A DNA stretch of 63,196 nucleotides, from positions 1 through 63,196 of the IMG/VR virus record IMGVR_UViG_3300046171_000106, one strand, 5' to 3'. Below are positions 44,874-52,510 of the stretch, piece after piece. The stretch comes from a virus. The notes beneath the pieces were generated by a model. It did no database searches, was not told the DNA's origin, and saw only the letters and a list, made by a program, of their open reading frames with translations. Position 1 is the first letter of the stretch, and each line of letters begins with the position of its first letter. The position numbers were made by a program, and so were the translations under genes.

Positions 44874-46745
44874 TTAGGAGTAACTAGATGAGGATGTATA
44901 TCCCACCCCAGCACTCGTATCACCAGAGGCAATGGTGTCTGTTGCACCAGTTACCTTTATCAATGACGAGTTGATGTCTAGAAGATTACTTCTATATGCA
45001 ACACTGTCATATGAATTCGGATTCACTGTAAAGTGAATTGTGTCATCGGTATTATCTGTTTCTATAATGTTAATACCATTTACTGTTATTTTACCATTTG
45101 AATAGTCTACTATCCCTGCTTGGGAATCTGCATAAACTCTTGTTGAACCACTTAGAGAATATCGTCTTAGATTACTTTCTCCATCATCATCAAAATAGAA
45201 TATCTCGGTGAATCCAGATACTTTGAAACCTGTAGTTTCTAAAATACCACCACCATGTTTGTTATGTCCTGTATGTGGATTATAAAATCCATTACCTTCT
45301 CCATAATCTACCTCATATCCTTTGGATTGACCAAAAGTAGGAGTCACAGTTTTTCTAAGTTTGACAGTTGTAATATTCGAAAGAATCGAAGATTCTGCAC
45401 TGTCTATGTCTTTTGCTAGAACTGAGTGCCTAAAGATACTATCAAACCCACTTAGGTAAGTACTGTCATGTGTAATGATTGCAGCTCTTACAAGTGTTTC
45501 TAGTTCAGAGACAGTTTTAGTTGTTGCTCTAGGATTGAACTTAAATGTAGTTGTCACTAGGATATCTATAATATCTGCATCAATTATTTCTGGTCTGACT
45601 GTTAACATATTTAGTCTTCTCATCTTGTCTCTTAATAAAGTTTTTTCAGATGAGGTTAATTTATTTACATTTTGTGAAGGTTTAATTGCAATGAATATCT
45701 TTCCATATTGTGGTGGATTGTTATCTTCACCACCCCAGACTGATATAGAATCTGCGCCAGGATATAGGGTTTGCAATTTAGATTTATAATCATCTACTGT
45801 TACTAATCTGTTTTGTGAGGTATAGAATTTAGAGGCTGCAAATCTTATTGATTCAATTCCTTCTTTATCCTTACCACCAGATGATGCAGTTTTATTAATT
45901 AAAGTTACATCTGAATTACCACCAATTGAATCGGTCATTGAGAATACATTTGCACCTTCTGTATGGGTTGCATTTGTTACTAAGTATGATATAGTTATTG
46001 TATCACCATCTAAAGGTTCTGCACTAATAATACCATCACCAAAATATACTTCAAATAGTCCTTGGTCATTTTCTTGAACATACCATACTTTACTATCTTT
46101 GTCCACTGAACTAATATCTACTGATTGTGACCAAGAAGAAGTAGAACCACCTGTTGATGATACTGTAACTGTAATACTTGTTGTATCAACTAACTCTTCT
46201 GATAATGAAAATCTTTGGTTCTGTATTTGTCCATTGTATGCAAAGATATCAGAGTTCATTGTTCCTTGATATAACTCAAGATTTTCGAATTTAAATACAC
46301 CATTTAATGGAGATATTGTTTGTGATTCTAAAAGAACATATGGAAATACGAATCCATCATAAGTCGTTTTAAATTTGTGTCCTCTATTAAGAGTTAATGA
46401 TGTTGGAACTTCTCCACCAATCAAAGGATTGTTTACCTGTAAATCTATTGTTGCCATAGAGGCAGTTGCACTAGTTGGAGTATATCCAATTTCTTTTGCA
46501 CGAGAAACTACATTCTTTCTTATTTGTGCAGTATCCAAGAACAACTCAGATGCAACCATGTTTGCATTGAAAGCTGATACATGTGAACTGTATGCAAGAA
46601 GGTCTATTAATAAACTAATATTACTTCCTTCAAAGTTGTAGTCTTTAAGAGTTGATTGACCCTTAAGATATTCTTTTAAATTTGATGCAATATCATCGAA
46701 ATCTAAATCGGTGATATTGACTTGTGAACTTTTTACTGTTGCCAT
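44874..46745 (-). CDS. gp6: Baseplate wedge protein gp6
   Basis: 623 residues (T4 660). The start ITDLDFDDIASNLKEYLKGQ followed by LKDYNFEGSNISLLIDLLAYSSH, then NMVASELFLDTAQIRKNVVSRA, VYFGDGIIS-type strands, and RFAASKFYTSQNRLVTVDDYK are the conserved gp6 (J-like) pattern. It forms the wedge ring that dimerises around the hub. Its ATG shares bases with the gp25 stop, so the two are coupled. Confidence 0.95.
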   Translation of the reverse strand: MATVKSSQVNITDLDFDDIASNLKEYLKGQSTLKDYNFEGSNISLLIDLLAYSSHVSAFNANMVASELFLDTAQIRKNVVSRAKEIGYTPTSATASMATIDLQVNNPLIGGEVPTSLTLNRGHKFKTTYDGFVFPYVLLESQTISPLNGVFKFENLELYQGTMNSDIFAYNGQIQNQRFSLSEELVDTTSITVTVSSTGGSTSSWSQSVDISSVDKDSKVWYVQENDQGLFEVYFGDGIISAEPLDGDTITISYLVTNATHTEGANVFSMTDSIGGNSDVTLINKTASSGGKDKEGIESIRFAASKFYTSQNRLVTVDDYKSKLQTLYPGADSISVWGGEDNNPPQYGKIFIAIKPSQNVNKLTSSEKTLLRDKMRRLNMLTVRPEIIDADIIDILVTTTFKFNPRATTKTVSELETLVRAAIITHDSTYLSGFDSIFRHSVLAKDIDSAESSILSNITTVKLRKTVTPTFGQSKGYEVDYGEGNGFYNPHTGHNKHGGGILETTGFKVSGFTEIFYFDDDGESNLRRYSLSGSTRVYADSQAGIVDYSNGKITVNGINIIETDNTDDTIHFTVNPNSYDSVAYRSNLLDINSSLIKVTGATDTIASGDTSAGVGYTSSSSYS

Positions 46746-47164
46746 TATCTTACTCTCTGTAATATTACTTCTAATTCTTGTGGTTCTTTAACACCTACAA
46801 CACCATAATGAAGATTGACATGCATAGTGTTATTCCTACTGTTAGTTAGATATATTTCTTCTACTCTAACTCTAGGTTCTAACATTGTTAATGCATCAAT
46901 TATTTGATTTCTTATTTCTGTTTTTGTCATGTCGTCTGCAAGTTCAAATAGGAGTCCCCTAAGATTTGCACCAAAGTTTGGTTTGAAAGGTCTCTCAAAA
47001 TTGTTGGTCAACATGATATTTCTTACTGACCTTTTTACTGCTTCTTTATCTTGTTTCAAAACTAAATCACCAGACGAAGGGTGTGGTGTGATATTTAAAT
47101 CCATATCTGTATACCACTGTCGTGCAGTAATCTTGTTTTTGTTTTGTAGATAATTGTCACTCAT
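46745..47164 (-). CDS. gp25: Baseplate wedge protein gp25
   Basis: 139 residues (T4 132). DMDLNITPHPSSGDLVLKQD, AVKRSVRNIMLTNNFERPF, GANLRGLLFELAD and ALTMLEPRVRVEEIYL are the gp25/lysozyme-like W family core, including the conserved EPR. It nucleates sheath attachment with gp6. Late-like box CATAAATA lies five bases before the ATG. Confidence 0.95.
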   Translation of the reverse strand: MSDNYLQNKNKITARQWYTDMDLNITPHPSSGDLVLKQDKEAVKRSVRNIMLTNNFERPFKPNFGANLRGLLFELADDMTKTEIRNQIIDALTMLEPRVRVEEIYLTNSRNNTMHVNLHYGVVGVKEPQELEVILQRVR

Positions 47165-47169
47165 AATAG

Positions 47170-47177
47170 TATTTATG
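47170..47177 (-). promoter_or_regulatory. Late-like promoter of gp25-gp6, leaderless spacing
   Basis: CATAAATA (one mismatch to the late consensus) on the minus strand, then CTATT, then ATG at 47164. It overlaps the stop of the 356-aa gene. Confidence 0.5.
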
Positions 47178-48243
47178 CACCTTCAACGACTAGTTCTACA
47201 ACATCTATTTGTTTTGGGAAACCAATTACTGTTAAGAATGTACATAGAGTAAATGGTATTGGTATTTCTACTGGTATAAAGAATTTAATAAGTTCAGTAA
47301 GTTTTGCAAGACAAGCTTCAAATAATATTTGAGGTAGGTCTTTTATAAATGTTTTAAACCTTTCAAATAATCTTTGTTCATCCCACCTAGGAAAGTTTAT
47401 TTCTTTTTTCTCTCTTTTATCTAAGTCAATTAAATCACCTAGGGTCTCTGGTAAGACATCTTCCAGTCCTAACATCTCTGCTGGTATTTCTGATACAAAA
47501 GGTATTTCTGTTTGTTTTAATAACTCAATTAATTCTAATCCTTCTTTCTCTGCTTGTTCTCTTAACTTTCTAAATAATGTATCTGCATCAAACTCATATC
47601 CACCTTTAGGAAAGGATGCAATTAATTCTAAGAAGAATCCTATAGGGTCTGGTAAAGTTTCTATAATAGTTTTTAATGGTTCTTTATCTAATAGTTTTCC
47701 TATTGCACTAAATCCACCAGTCATTACTATTTTTTTAATCTCCTCAATCATTTCTTTCCATGCTTTAGATAATTTAATCTGAGGACTATCAATACCAAAC
47801 TCACCATTCCAATTCTCTGCACTAAAAGTTTCCATAAGTGAGTCTATTGCATCTAAACCTAGACTCTCTTCTAACTCTTGAAGGAGTTCTGCCTTATAGC
47901 CAGGGTCTTCAAATAGTTTTTTACAGTCTACTGTTATTCCAAATGGTGGAACAACAAACTCTAATGGTACTGCAAGAAACTCTGCAATCTTTACCATCGG
48001 ATATAATTTAAATTCTTCGATGATAGCTTGTATTTTACCTTCCCATTCTAGTTCTGGAATGTCTAAATCTTTGGGCCAAGTATGAGATAAAGGAAATGCA
48101 CCTAATAATTCTTCGATGGGTTTAATATATTCCCATCCATAAGTATTACCTATCTCTATTATTATTTTTTCTAGGTCATCGGCACTTGGAATTAATACTT
48201 CTGGACAGTCGACTGCAACTGATTTTTTATTTTCTTCGGACAT
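47173..48243 (-). CDS. Unknown baseplate-cluster protein, helical
   Basis: 356 residues, strongly helical and acidic/lysine rich, with short proline-bounded hydrophobic stretches (LAVPLEFVVPPFGITVDC, LPDPIGFFLELIASFPKGG, IPVEIPIPFTLCTFLTVIGF). It sits between gp5 and gp25. Its ATG overlaps the gp5 stop by one base, so it is translated with the hub spike. No family recognised. Amphipathic helices and paired hydrophobic ends could suit a protein that meets the host envelope, but this is speculation. Confidence 0.75.
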   Translation of the reverse strand: MSEENKKSVAVDCPEVLIPSADDLEKIIIEIGNTYGWEYIKPIEELLGAFPLSHTWPKDLDIPELEWEGKIQAIIEEFKLYPMVKIAEFLAVPLEFVVPPFGITVDCKKLFEDPGYKAELLQELEESLGLDAIDSLMETFSAENWNGEFGIDSPQIKLSKAWKEMIEEIKKIVMTGGFSAIGKLLDKEPLKTIIETLPDPIGFFLELIASFPKGGYEFDADTLFRKLREQAEKEGLELIELLKQTEIPFVSEIPAEMLGLEDVLPETLGDLIDLDKREKKEINFPRWDEQRLFERFKTFIKDLPQILFEACLAKLTELIKFFIPVEIPIPFTLCTFLTVIGFPKQIDVVELVVEGA

Positions 48244-49067
48244 TAATCAAATGCAGTACCATTTAATGATACTTTACCTTTTATTCTAATTGCTTTATCT
48301 GGATTAGTTGTAGTTAAATCAATATTTCCACCATGTGCAGTGAATTTAATTGAACCACCATCTTCTGATTTACCTTTATATGCATTTATATTATAATTAC
48401 CATTAGATAATTCAATATCTGCACTACCAGCTATTAATACTTTTTTATCTTTTAATATTATTTCGTAATTATTATTTGCAACCTTCATAGTCATGTCACC
48501 ATCTCGGAGAAATTCTATTCTACTACCAGTTCGGTGATATAAATGTATTCTTTCTGCATTTGGAGTATCATCTAGTTCTAAAACATGACCAGATTCACTC
48601 TCAATCATTTTATTAAATGGATAACTAGGAGAAACACTTAAACGAGTCGGTTCTTTGACTGATGTACCTTCATGTTTTATAATAACATCATTCGGATAGG
48701 TTGCACTTGACCCAGTAATTGCATTTTCATTGACATCAGACTTAGATTCTGAGGAATATGAGACTCTAGGATACCTTTCACCAGATTCTTTCGGTTCTAT
48801 AGTCGTACCTTTTCCATCAACTGGGTTATTTAAGGTTAAAGTCGGTCTTCCCAGTGGTGCAGTGTCTAATGCACCTATTAAACTAAAGTTTCTACCATTG
48901 GCAGGTTTATCACTACTTGTTTCATAGTCAGTTTGAGTCCCTCGTCTGGGGTCGTTGAAACCTTCATCGGCACTACGGCTTATTTTTTTGGTTACATCAT
49001 TGTTCGGTATCTTATAAGAGTCGTTTGGTCGTCCAAAAAGACTACCCATAACGACAAAATCTTGCAT
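48243..49067 (-). CDS. gp5: Baseplate hub/spike gp5, C-terminal fragment
   Basis: 274 residues. The frame continues the OB-fold N-terminus as GEDMQDFVVMGSLFGRPNDS after a one-base loss at about 49071-49076. FNKMIESESGHVLELDDTPN then ERIHLYHRTGSRIEF is the VgrG/gp5 motif before the beta-helical spike (SADIELSNGNYNINAYKG, GNIDLTTTNP). There is no room for the lysozyme domain found in T4 gp5. The complete protein (48243-49327) would be about 361 aa. Confidence 0.88.
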   Translation of the reverse strand: MQDFVVMGSLFGRPNDSYKIPNNDVTKKISRSADEGFNDPRRGTQTDYETSSDKPANGRNFSLIGALDTAPLGRPTLTLNNPVDGKGTTIEPKESGERYPRVSYSSESKSDVNENAITGSSATYPNDVIIKHEGTSVKEPTRLSVSPSYPFNKMIESESGHVLELDDTPNAERIHLYHRTGSRIEFLRDGDMTMKVANNNYEIILKDKKVLIAGSADIELSNGNYNINAYKGKSEDGGSIKFTAHGGNIDLTTTNPDKAIRIKGKVSLNGTAFD

Positions 49068-49327
49068 ATCTTCTCATCTCGGAAGAATCCCATGACTGTA
49101 GAACCTTCTACCAGTCCATGAGGAGACAAACCAAGTCCAGAAAGACTCGGAGAAGTGGTCGGCATAAGGATATCAGACCATGGAAGGTCTGGAGTCGGTA
49201 TTAAAAGTTTGTCATCGGTGTGTAAACCATAGACTCGGACACGAACTCGACCCAAATATAGTGGGTCATGTCGGTCTTCGACCACTCCAGTGTAAAAATT
49301 ACTACTTAATCCTGTAAAACCTATCAT
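48992..49327 (-). CDS. gp5: Baseplate hub/spike gp5, N-terminal OB-fold fragment
   Basis: 111 residues in frame, the first 88 or so genuine: MIGFTGLSSNFYTGVVEDRH, PLYLGRVRVRVYGLHTDD, LPWSDILMPTTSPSLSGLG, PHGLVEGSTVMGFFRDE. This is the gp5 OB-fold that connects the gp27 hub to the spike. After FFRDE the frame becomes nonsense (KICKILSLWVV) because one G is missing. Part of the 48243-49327 gene. Confidence 0.88.
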   Translation of the reverse strand: MIGFTGLSSNFYTGVVEDRHDPLYLGRVRVRVYGLHTDDKLLIPTPDLPWSDILMPTTSPSLSGLGLSPHGLVEGSTVMGFFRDEKICKILSLWVVFLDDQTTLIRYRTMM

Positions 49328-49427
49328 TTTCCTTCTCTTTTAACCCTTTTTTATATCCATCCTTCCATATAAAGTACACCATAGGTACTAATACTAACAT
49401 ATGAAAGAATATTACTGTATTACTCAT
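49302..49427 (-). CDS. 41-aa single-pass membrane protein
   Basis: ATG 49427, TAG 49302-49304, overlapping the gp5 start by 26 bases. MSNTVIFFHMLVLVPMVYFI is a hydrophobic helix, followed by WKDGYKKGLKEKENDRFYR, a basic cytoplasmic tail. TTGGGAT precedes the ATG. One of three tiny membrane proteins around panD. Function unknown. Confidence 0.55.
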   Translation of the reverse strand: MSNTVIFFHMLVLVPMVYFIWKDGYKKGLKEKENDRFYRIK

Positions 49428-49460
49428 GTCAATCCCAATAGTTCCCTATAAAGTCGGTCT

Positions 49461-49802
49461 TTAGGGTCGATTATTTTTATTTTCGGTGTATGATTTAGAT
49501 GGAAGAGTCTCATTATTCTCATCATACTGTACATAAGAACAAATAATCAGTTCATCACCTACATCGGTTAAATGGGCACCAGCACCATTGACTGATACCT
49601 CATTTGAACCTCTTGGTAATGGTAGGACATATGTCGTATGTCGGTTACCATTTGTTTTATTATATACATCTACCTGTTCATGGACTAGGAGTCCCACCTC
49701 ATCCATCCAGTTTTCGTCAATTAATATACTACCTTCGTAGTCTAAGTCTACATCGGTGCAGATACAACCATGTATCTTTGCACCTAATAAAGTTCTAATC
49801 AT
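49461..49802 (-). CDS. panD: Aspartate 1-decarboxylase PanD
   Basis: 113 residues (E. coli PanD 126). Every key position is present with E. coli numbering: K9, H11, Y22, the self-cleavage pair G24-S25 that yields the pyruvoyl group, R54, T57, Y58 and N72 (SVNGAGAH). The N-terminus MIRTLLGAKIHG is typical. The enzyme turns aspartate into beta-alanine, the precursor of pantothenate and coenzyme A. It is set among baseplate genes between two membrane microproteins, in the late operon whose promoter is at 50140. A phage copy is unusual. It would feed host CoA synthesis during infection, if the host has PanC. Confidence 0.93.
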   Translation of the reverse strand: MIRTLLGAKIHGCICTDVDLDYEGSILIDENWMDEVGLLVHEQVDVYNKTNGNRHTTYVLPLPRGSNEVSVNGAGAHLTDVGDELIICSYVQYDENNETLPSKSYTENKNNRP

Positions 49803-49805
49803 AAT

Positions 49806-49967
49806 TTATATCCAACACACTGGGTAAACACACCAATAGGGATTAAATATCCCCATCATCCATAAGACTAGGAGTCCCATGAGTATTTGCACCCATAATT
49901 TATCTTTAGACCACTCTCTAAACCTTAGAGCATGTGGTGCTAGTTTATTATATATCCAATTAGTCAT
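49806..49967 (-). CDS. 53-aa membrane protein upstream of panD
   Basis: ATG 49967, TAA 49806-49808, three bases before panD. N-terminal amphipathic part NKLAPHALRFREWSKDKLW, then the hydrophobic helix VQILMGLLVLWMMGIF and a CVYPVCW tail with two cysteines. The close spacing to panD suggests translational coupling. No family recognised. Confidence 0.55.
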   Translation of the reverse strand: MTNWIYNKLAPHALRFREWSKDKLWVQILMGLLVLWMMGIFNPYWCVYPVCWI

Positions 49968-49973
49968 AATATT

Positions 49974-50114
49974 TTAAAACATCCATACTATAATAGATGT
50001 AAAGATTACACCTTTCATAAAACAAAACCATGATAAGGTATATTCATCCATACCAGTAATGTCCATCAAATCGATTAACATTCTTCTATGTGAGTCTATT
50101 ATATTCTTAATCAT
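49974..50114 (-). CDS. 46-aa membrane protein, first gene of the panD unit
   Basis: ATG 50114 with AAGAGGAAAT upstream and a perfect late promoter 18 bases before it. MIKNIIDSHRRMLIDLMDIT is amphipathic; the C-terminus CFMKGVIFTSIIVWMF is hydrophobic. It is followed after six bases by the 53-aa gene and then panD. Promoter, ribosome site and spacing make it a credible gene despite its size. Confidence 0.6.
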   Translation of the reverse strand: MIKNIIDSHRRMLIDLMDITGMDEYTLSWFCFMKGVIFTSIIVWMF

Positions 50115-50270
50115 ATTATTTCCTCTTATTGTTATTTATAGGAGTCCCAGAAGAATATCTAGGAGTCCCATCATAATAAAATAGCTTTTCCTAGGAAAAA
50201 CTGCCCAAGACATTATAGGGGGTAGCAATGCCCGCCCAAAATAAGTCTAGGAGTCCCAAAACACTGTCCT
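50115..50270. other. Leader region upstream of the panD unit
   Basis: No assured gene. It holds the late promoter (50140-50133), three of the CTAGGAGTCCCA repeats and a G-rich/C-rich stretch at 50219-50236 able to form a hairpin. A 25-codon ORF (50213-50136) would encode repeat-derived MGLLDILLGLL; I do not count it as a gene. Confidence 0.5.
50133..50140 (-). promoter_or_regulatory. T4-type late promoter of the panD unit
   Basis: Perfect TATAAATA on the minus strand, 18 bases before ATG 50114, followed by AAGAGGAAAT. Confidence 0.7.
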
Positions 50271-51221
50271 TTAGTATTGTGAGTCTGCTTCCATACCCTC
50301 GAAGGTGTCTGGATTAACTTGGTGTCCATCTGTGGTGCATGAGAGTTGTAATTCTAAGCCATCTCTTGTCCCTGTCCATGTAATACTCTCTACGAGTAAC
50401 TTACCATTATGTTGTAGTTCGTCTCTCTCTCCACCTACTGTAGTGGGTTGTGGTATATCTACATGGATGACCATACCAGCACTTATATTGGTTCTACCAG
50501 ATATCTGGAGATTAACTCTATTCAGTTCGAATAACCTCTCTACTCTACCTCTATTAAACTTGACATGGCTTCCACCACTTGTTATACTATTCCCATCAGC
50601 TTCTGCTTTATTACTAAAGGTATGTGGTACATTATAATCAAAAGAGATAGCCGCTCCAAACCTTTCTGTAATAGGGTCTCCATTCAATGCAGTAGGAGCT
50701 ACTCCCATCACCTCTCCCTCAGCGGCTCCATCGTCTGGTACTCTAATGTTCTCTGCACCTAGTCTAAAGGGTGGTGCAACTGCAAGACCTTTCTTATAGT
50801 TCTTATCCTCTAGTTCAAACTGTTGAGTAAACTGACTAGGGATAACTGTGATTTGTTTGTTGATTGTGTCGTAAGAATGCACTGTGCCTGCATATAAACC
50901 CCCAGAATGACCCAGAAGGGTATCATAGAGGTTCTCTTTATTGTAGGATAGGATATCATTACCTACACCCTTAGAGTAGTCATAGTTCTGAGAGAGCTCT
51001 ACTGAACTATCTCTGGGACTAAACTCTACTGCACCATCCAGATACACGATAGTTTGCATGGTATCTATATTACAGAACCTAAACCCACTTAGAGCAGTCT
51101 GATAGAAGTAGTAAGAATCCCCATAAGGATGACTGTCATCAGCACTGGTGTGGTCTCTCAACCACTCTAAGGTCTTATAGATACTCCAATTAGGACAGAG
51201 AAACCCAGAGACATCTCCCAC
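50271..51221 (-). CDS. gp27: Baseplate hub protein gp27-like, C-terminal fragment
   Basis: 316 residues from an internal ATG. The frame is open further upstream (GNFFSVFDSNVGDVSGF) to the G8 run at 51261-51268. DTMQTIVYLDGAVEFSPRDS, FGAAISFDYNVPHTFSNKA, RGRVERLFELNRVNLQISGR and NGKLLVESITWTGTRDGLEL describe the gp27 hub (gpD-like) beta domains. Codons here are more G+C-rich than in neighbouring genes. The complete gene is 50271-51780, about 502 aa. Confidence 0.78.
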   Translation of the reverse strand: MGDVSGFLCPNWSIYKTLEWLRDHTSADDSHPYGDSYYFYQTALSGFRFCNIDTMQTIVYLDGAVEFSPRDSSVELSQNYDYSKGVGNDILSYNKENLYDTLLGHSGGLYAGTVHSYDTINKQITVIPSQFTQQFELEDKNYKKGLAVAPPFRLGAENIRVPDDGAAEGEVMGVAPTALNGDPITERFGAAISFDYNVPHTFSNKAEADGNSITSGGSHVKFNRGRVERLFELNRVNLQISGRTNISAGMVIHVDIPQPTTVGGERDELQHNGKLLVESITWTGTRDGLELQLSCTTDGHQVNPDTFEGMEADSQY

Positions 51222-51246
51222 ATTACTATCGAATACTGAGAAGAAG

Positions 51247-51780
51247 TTACCGAGTTCCTGCCCCCCCCTTCACACGCGGTTTCAAGAACTTTCCATCACT
51301 CTCAGTCTCAACGAAATTTAATTCTTCCTTACATATTTTATTTAATATATCCCCAGATTTACCTCTAAATACTCTGGATAGTCTCTTAGTTCTTGCCTCA
51401 TATAATAAAGGAGAACAGAAATCTAACTGATAAAGAGTCCTTGAGAGGTCTTCTGAGGTATCTCTAAGGTAAGTAGAGACATTAAATACACGAAATACTT
51501 GATTTATTTGTTCGTCTTCTGGTACTTCTTCCTCATTACCCTGTACACCACTGAAATGTATTCGAATATATTCTTGACCAGTAATATTTAATCGATTAAA
51601 TACATTAATATTGTCTGCAATCGTAATACTACCTGTAAGGAACATCTGATAGATACTCTCAGTAATACTAAAAGAGTCTACAAGGTTACTTACATCTATC
51701 TGATTACCCTCTTGATTACTGATAACTACACTGATTAACCTATAAGAATTAGGTTGATTATTACCTATTGATTGTGCCAT
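51247..51780 (-). CDS. gp27: Baseplate hub protein gp27-like, N-terminal fragment
   Basis: 177 residues. SYRLISVVISNQEGNQIDVS, LVDSFSITESIYQMFLTGSI, INVFNRLNITGQEYIRIHF and LLYEARTKRLSRVFRGKSGD resemble the first hub domain of gp27-type proteins. The frame ends just after a G8 homopolymer that carries one G too many; removal gives VKGGQELGNFFSVFDSN and continues into 50271-51221. gp27 trimer carries gp5 and caps the tail tube. Confidence 0.8.
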   Translation of the reverse strand: MAQSIGNNQPNSYRLISVVISNQEGNQIDVSNLVDSFSITESIYQMFLTGSITIADNINVFNRLNITGQEYIRIHFSGVQGNEEEVPEDEQINQVFRVFNVSTYLRDTSEDLSRTLYQLDFCSPLLYEARTKRLSRVFRGKSGDILNKICKEELNFVETESDGKFLKPRVKGGAGTR

Positions 51781-51781
51781 A

Positions 51782-52510
51782 TTAAGACCTTATGAAGGAT
51801 TTAAACTCTCTGAGTAGTTGTGAGGTATACTCTGGTTTGATGTATCTGATGTTTCTTTTATCGTCATTAAACTTTTGCTCGAAGTCGTGGTTAGTTACTG
51901 GTGTATTACCTGTACTTATGGTAGTTTTATTACCCTCTGAGTCCTCGTAATGATGTGGTGAGTCTGAAAAATTCCGAACCGAATTAATAGTGAAACTCTT
52001 CGAGCTGTTGCTACCTGTGACTGTTTCTCCTACTACGAAGTTGCCTTGTATATCGTTTAATACTAGTTGTTTATTGGTTGGGTCTATGTTAGTGACGAAT
52101 CCGAAGGCCGAACTGGTAGAACCTACTACCTTTTCCCCTTGCAGAAATTTGCTGTCCGAACTGAGTACGATGTCCGACTGCTGTTGACTCACTAATGCTT
52201 TACCAGAATACTTTCTTTTAATGAATTTCTCTAGTACTCTCTGAGACTTGGGCCAATCATTATGTACTGCAAGATGTGGATTAACCATCCAGAATAACCA
52301 ATATAAGGTTGCATCACCATATAACTTGGATGCAGTTACATCTGGTCTATCTTGGTCTTGTATCTGATAGAATTCATACCCTGTAATACCTTCATCTGAA
52401 TTACTTTGAACACGAATACTACGAAAGATATCCTTTGCTTGAATTAAATTACCATCGTTCTTAAGGTCGAAATCAATGGTTGGAAAATGTTTAAAATATT
52501 GTTCTGGCAT
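51782..52510 (-). CDS. gp53: Baseplate wedge protein gp53 with an inserted beta domain
   Basis: 242 residues (T4 196). YFKHFPTIDFDLKNDGN, YEFYQIQDQDRPDVTASKLYGD, and TLYWLFWMVNPHLAVHNDWP are the conserved gp53 core; the C-terminus RNIRYIKPEYTSQLLREF is the usual end. Between, at about residues 107-182, an extra module (FLQGEKVVGSTSSAFGFV, GNFVVGETVTGSNSSKSF) is encoded with quite different codons (TCG, AGC, GGC, GAC). It starts one base before the gp48 stop ends, so it is coupled to gp48. Confidence 0.9.
   Translation of the reverse strand: MPEQYFKHFPTIDFDLKNDGNLIQAKDIFRSIRVQSNSDEGITGYEFYQIQDQDRPDVTASKLYGDATLYWLFWMVNPHLAVHNDWPKSQRVLEKFIKRKYSGKALVSQQQSDIVLSSDSKFLQGEKVVGSTSSAFGFVTNIDPTNKQLVLNDIQGNFVVGETVTGSNSSKSFTINSVRNFSDSPHHYEDSEGNKTTISTGNTPVTNHDFEQKFNDDKRNIRYIKPEYTSQLLREFKSFIRS

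Larger units (their letters stand above)
49685..50258. repeat. Dispersed 12-base repeat CTAGGAGTCCCA, five copies
   Basis: Perfect copies at 49685-49696 (inside panD), 49868-49879 (inside the 53-aa gene), 50159-50170 and 50247-50258, and an 11/12 copy at 50138-50149 that abuts the late promoter. On the coding strand the repeat reads TGGGACTCCTAG and in genes encodes (M/V)GLLV. The related TAGGAGTCCCC lies in gp25. Confidence 0.65.

Noticed and set aside
48243-49327. Search for a lysozyme domain in gp5
   Set aside because: The joined protein goes directly from the OB-fold to the VgrG-like spike. No ExxxD...T lysozyme motif is present, and no other endolysin was recognised in the window.
50136-50213. 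25-codon ORF in the panD leader
   Set aside because: It consists largely of the repeat CTAGGAGTCCCA read as GLL, overlaps the promoter and lacks a ribosome site.
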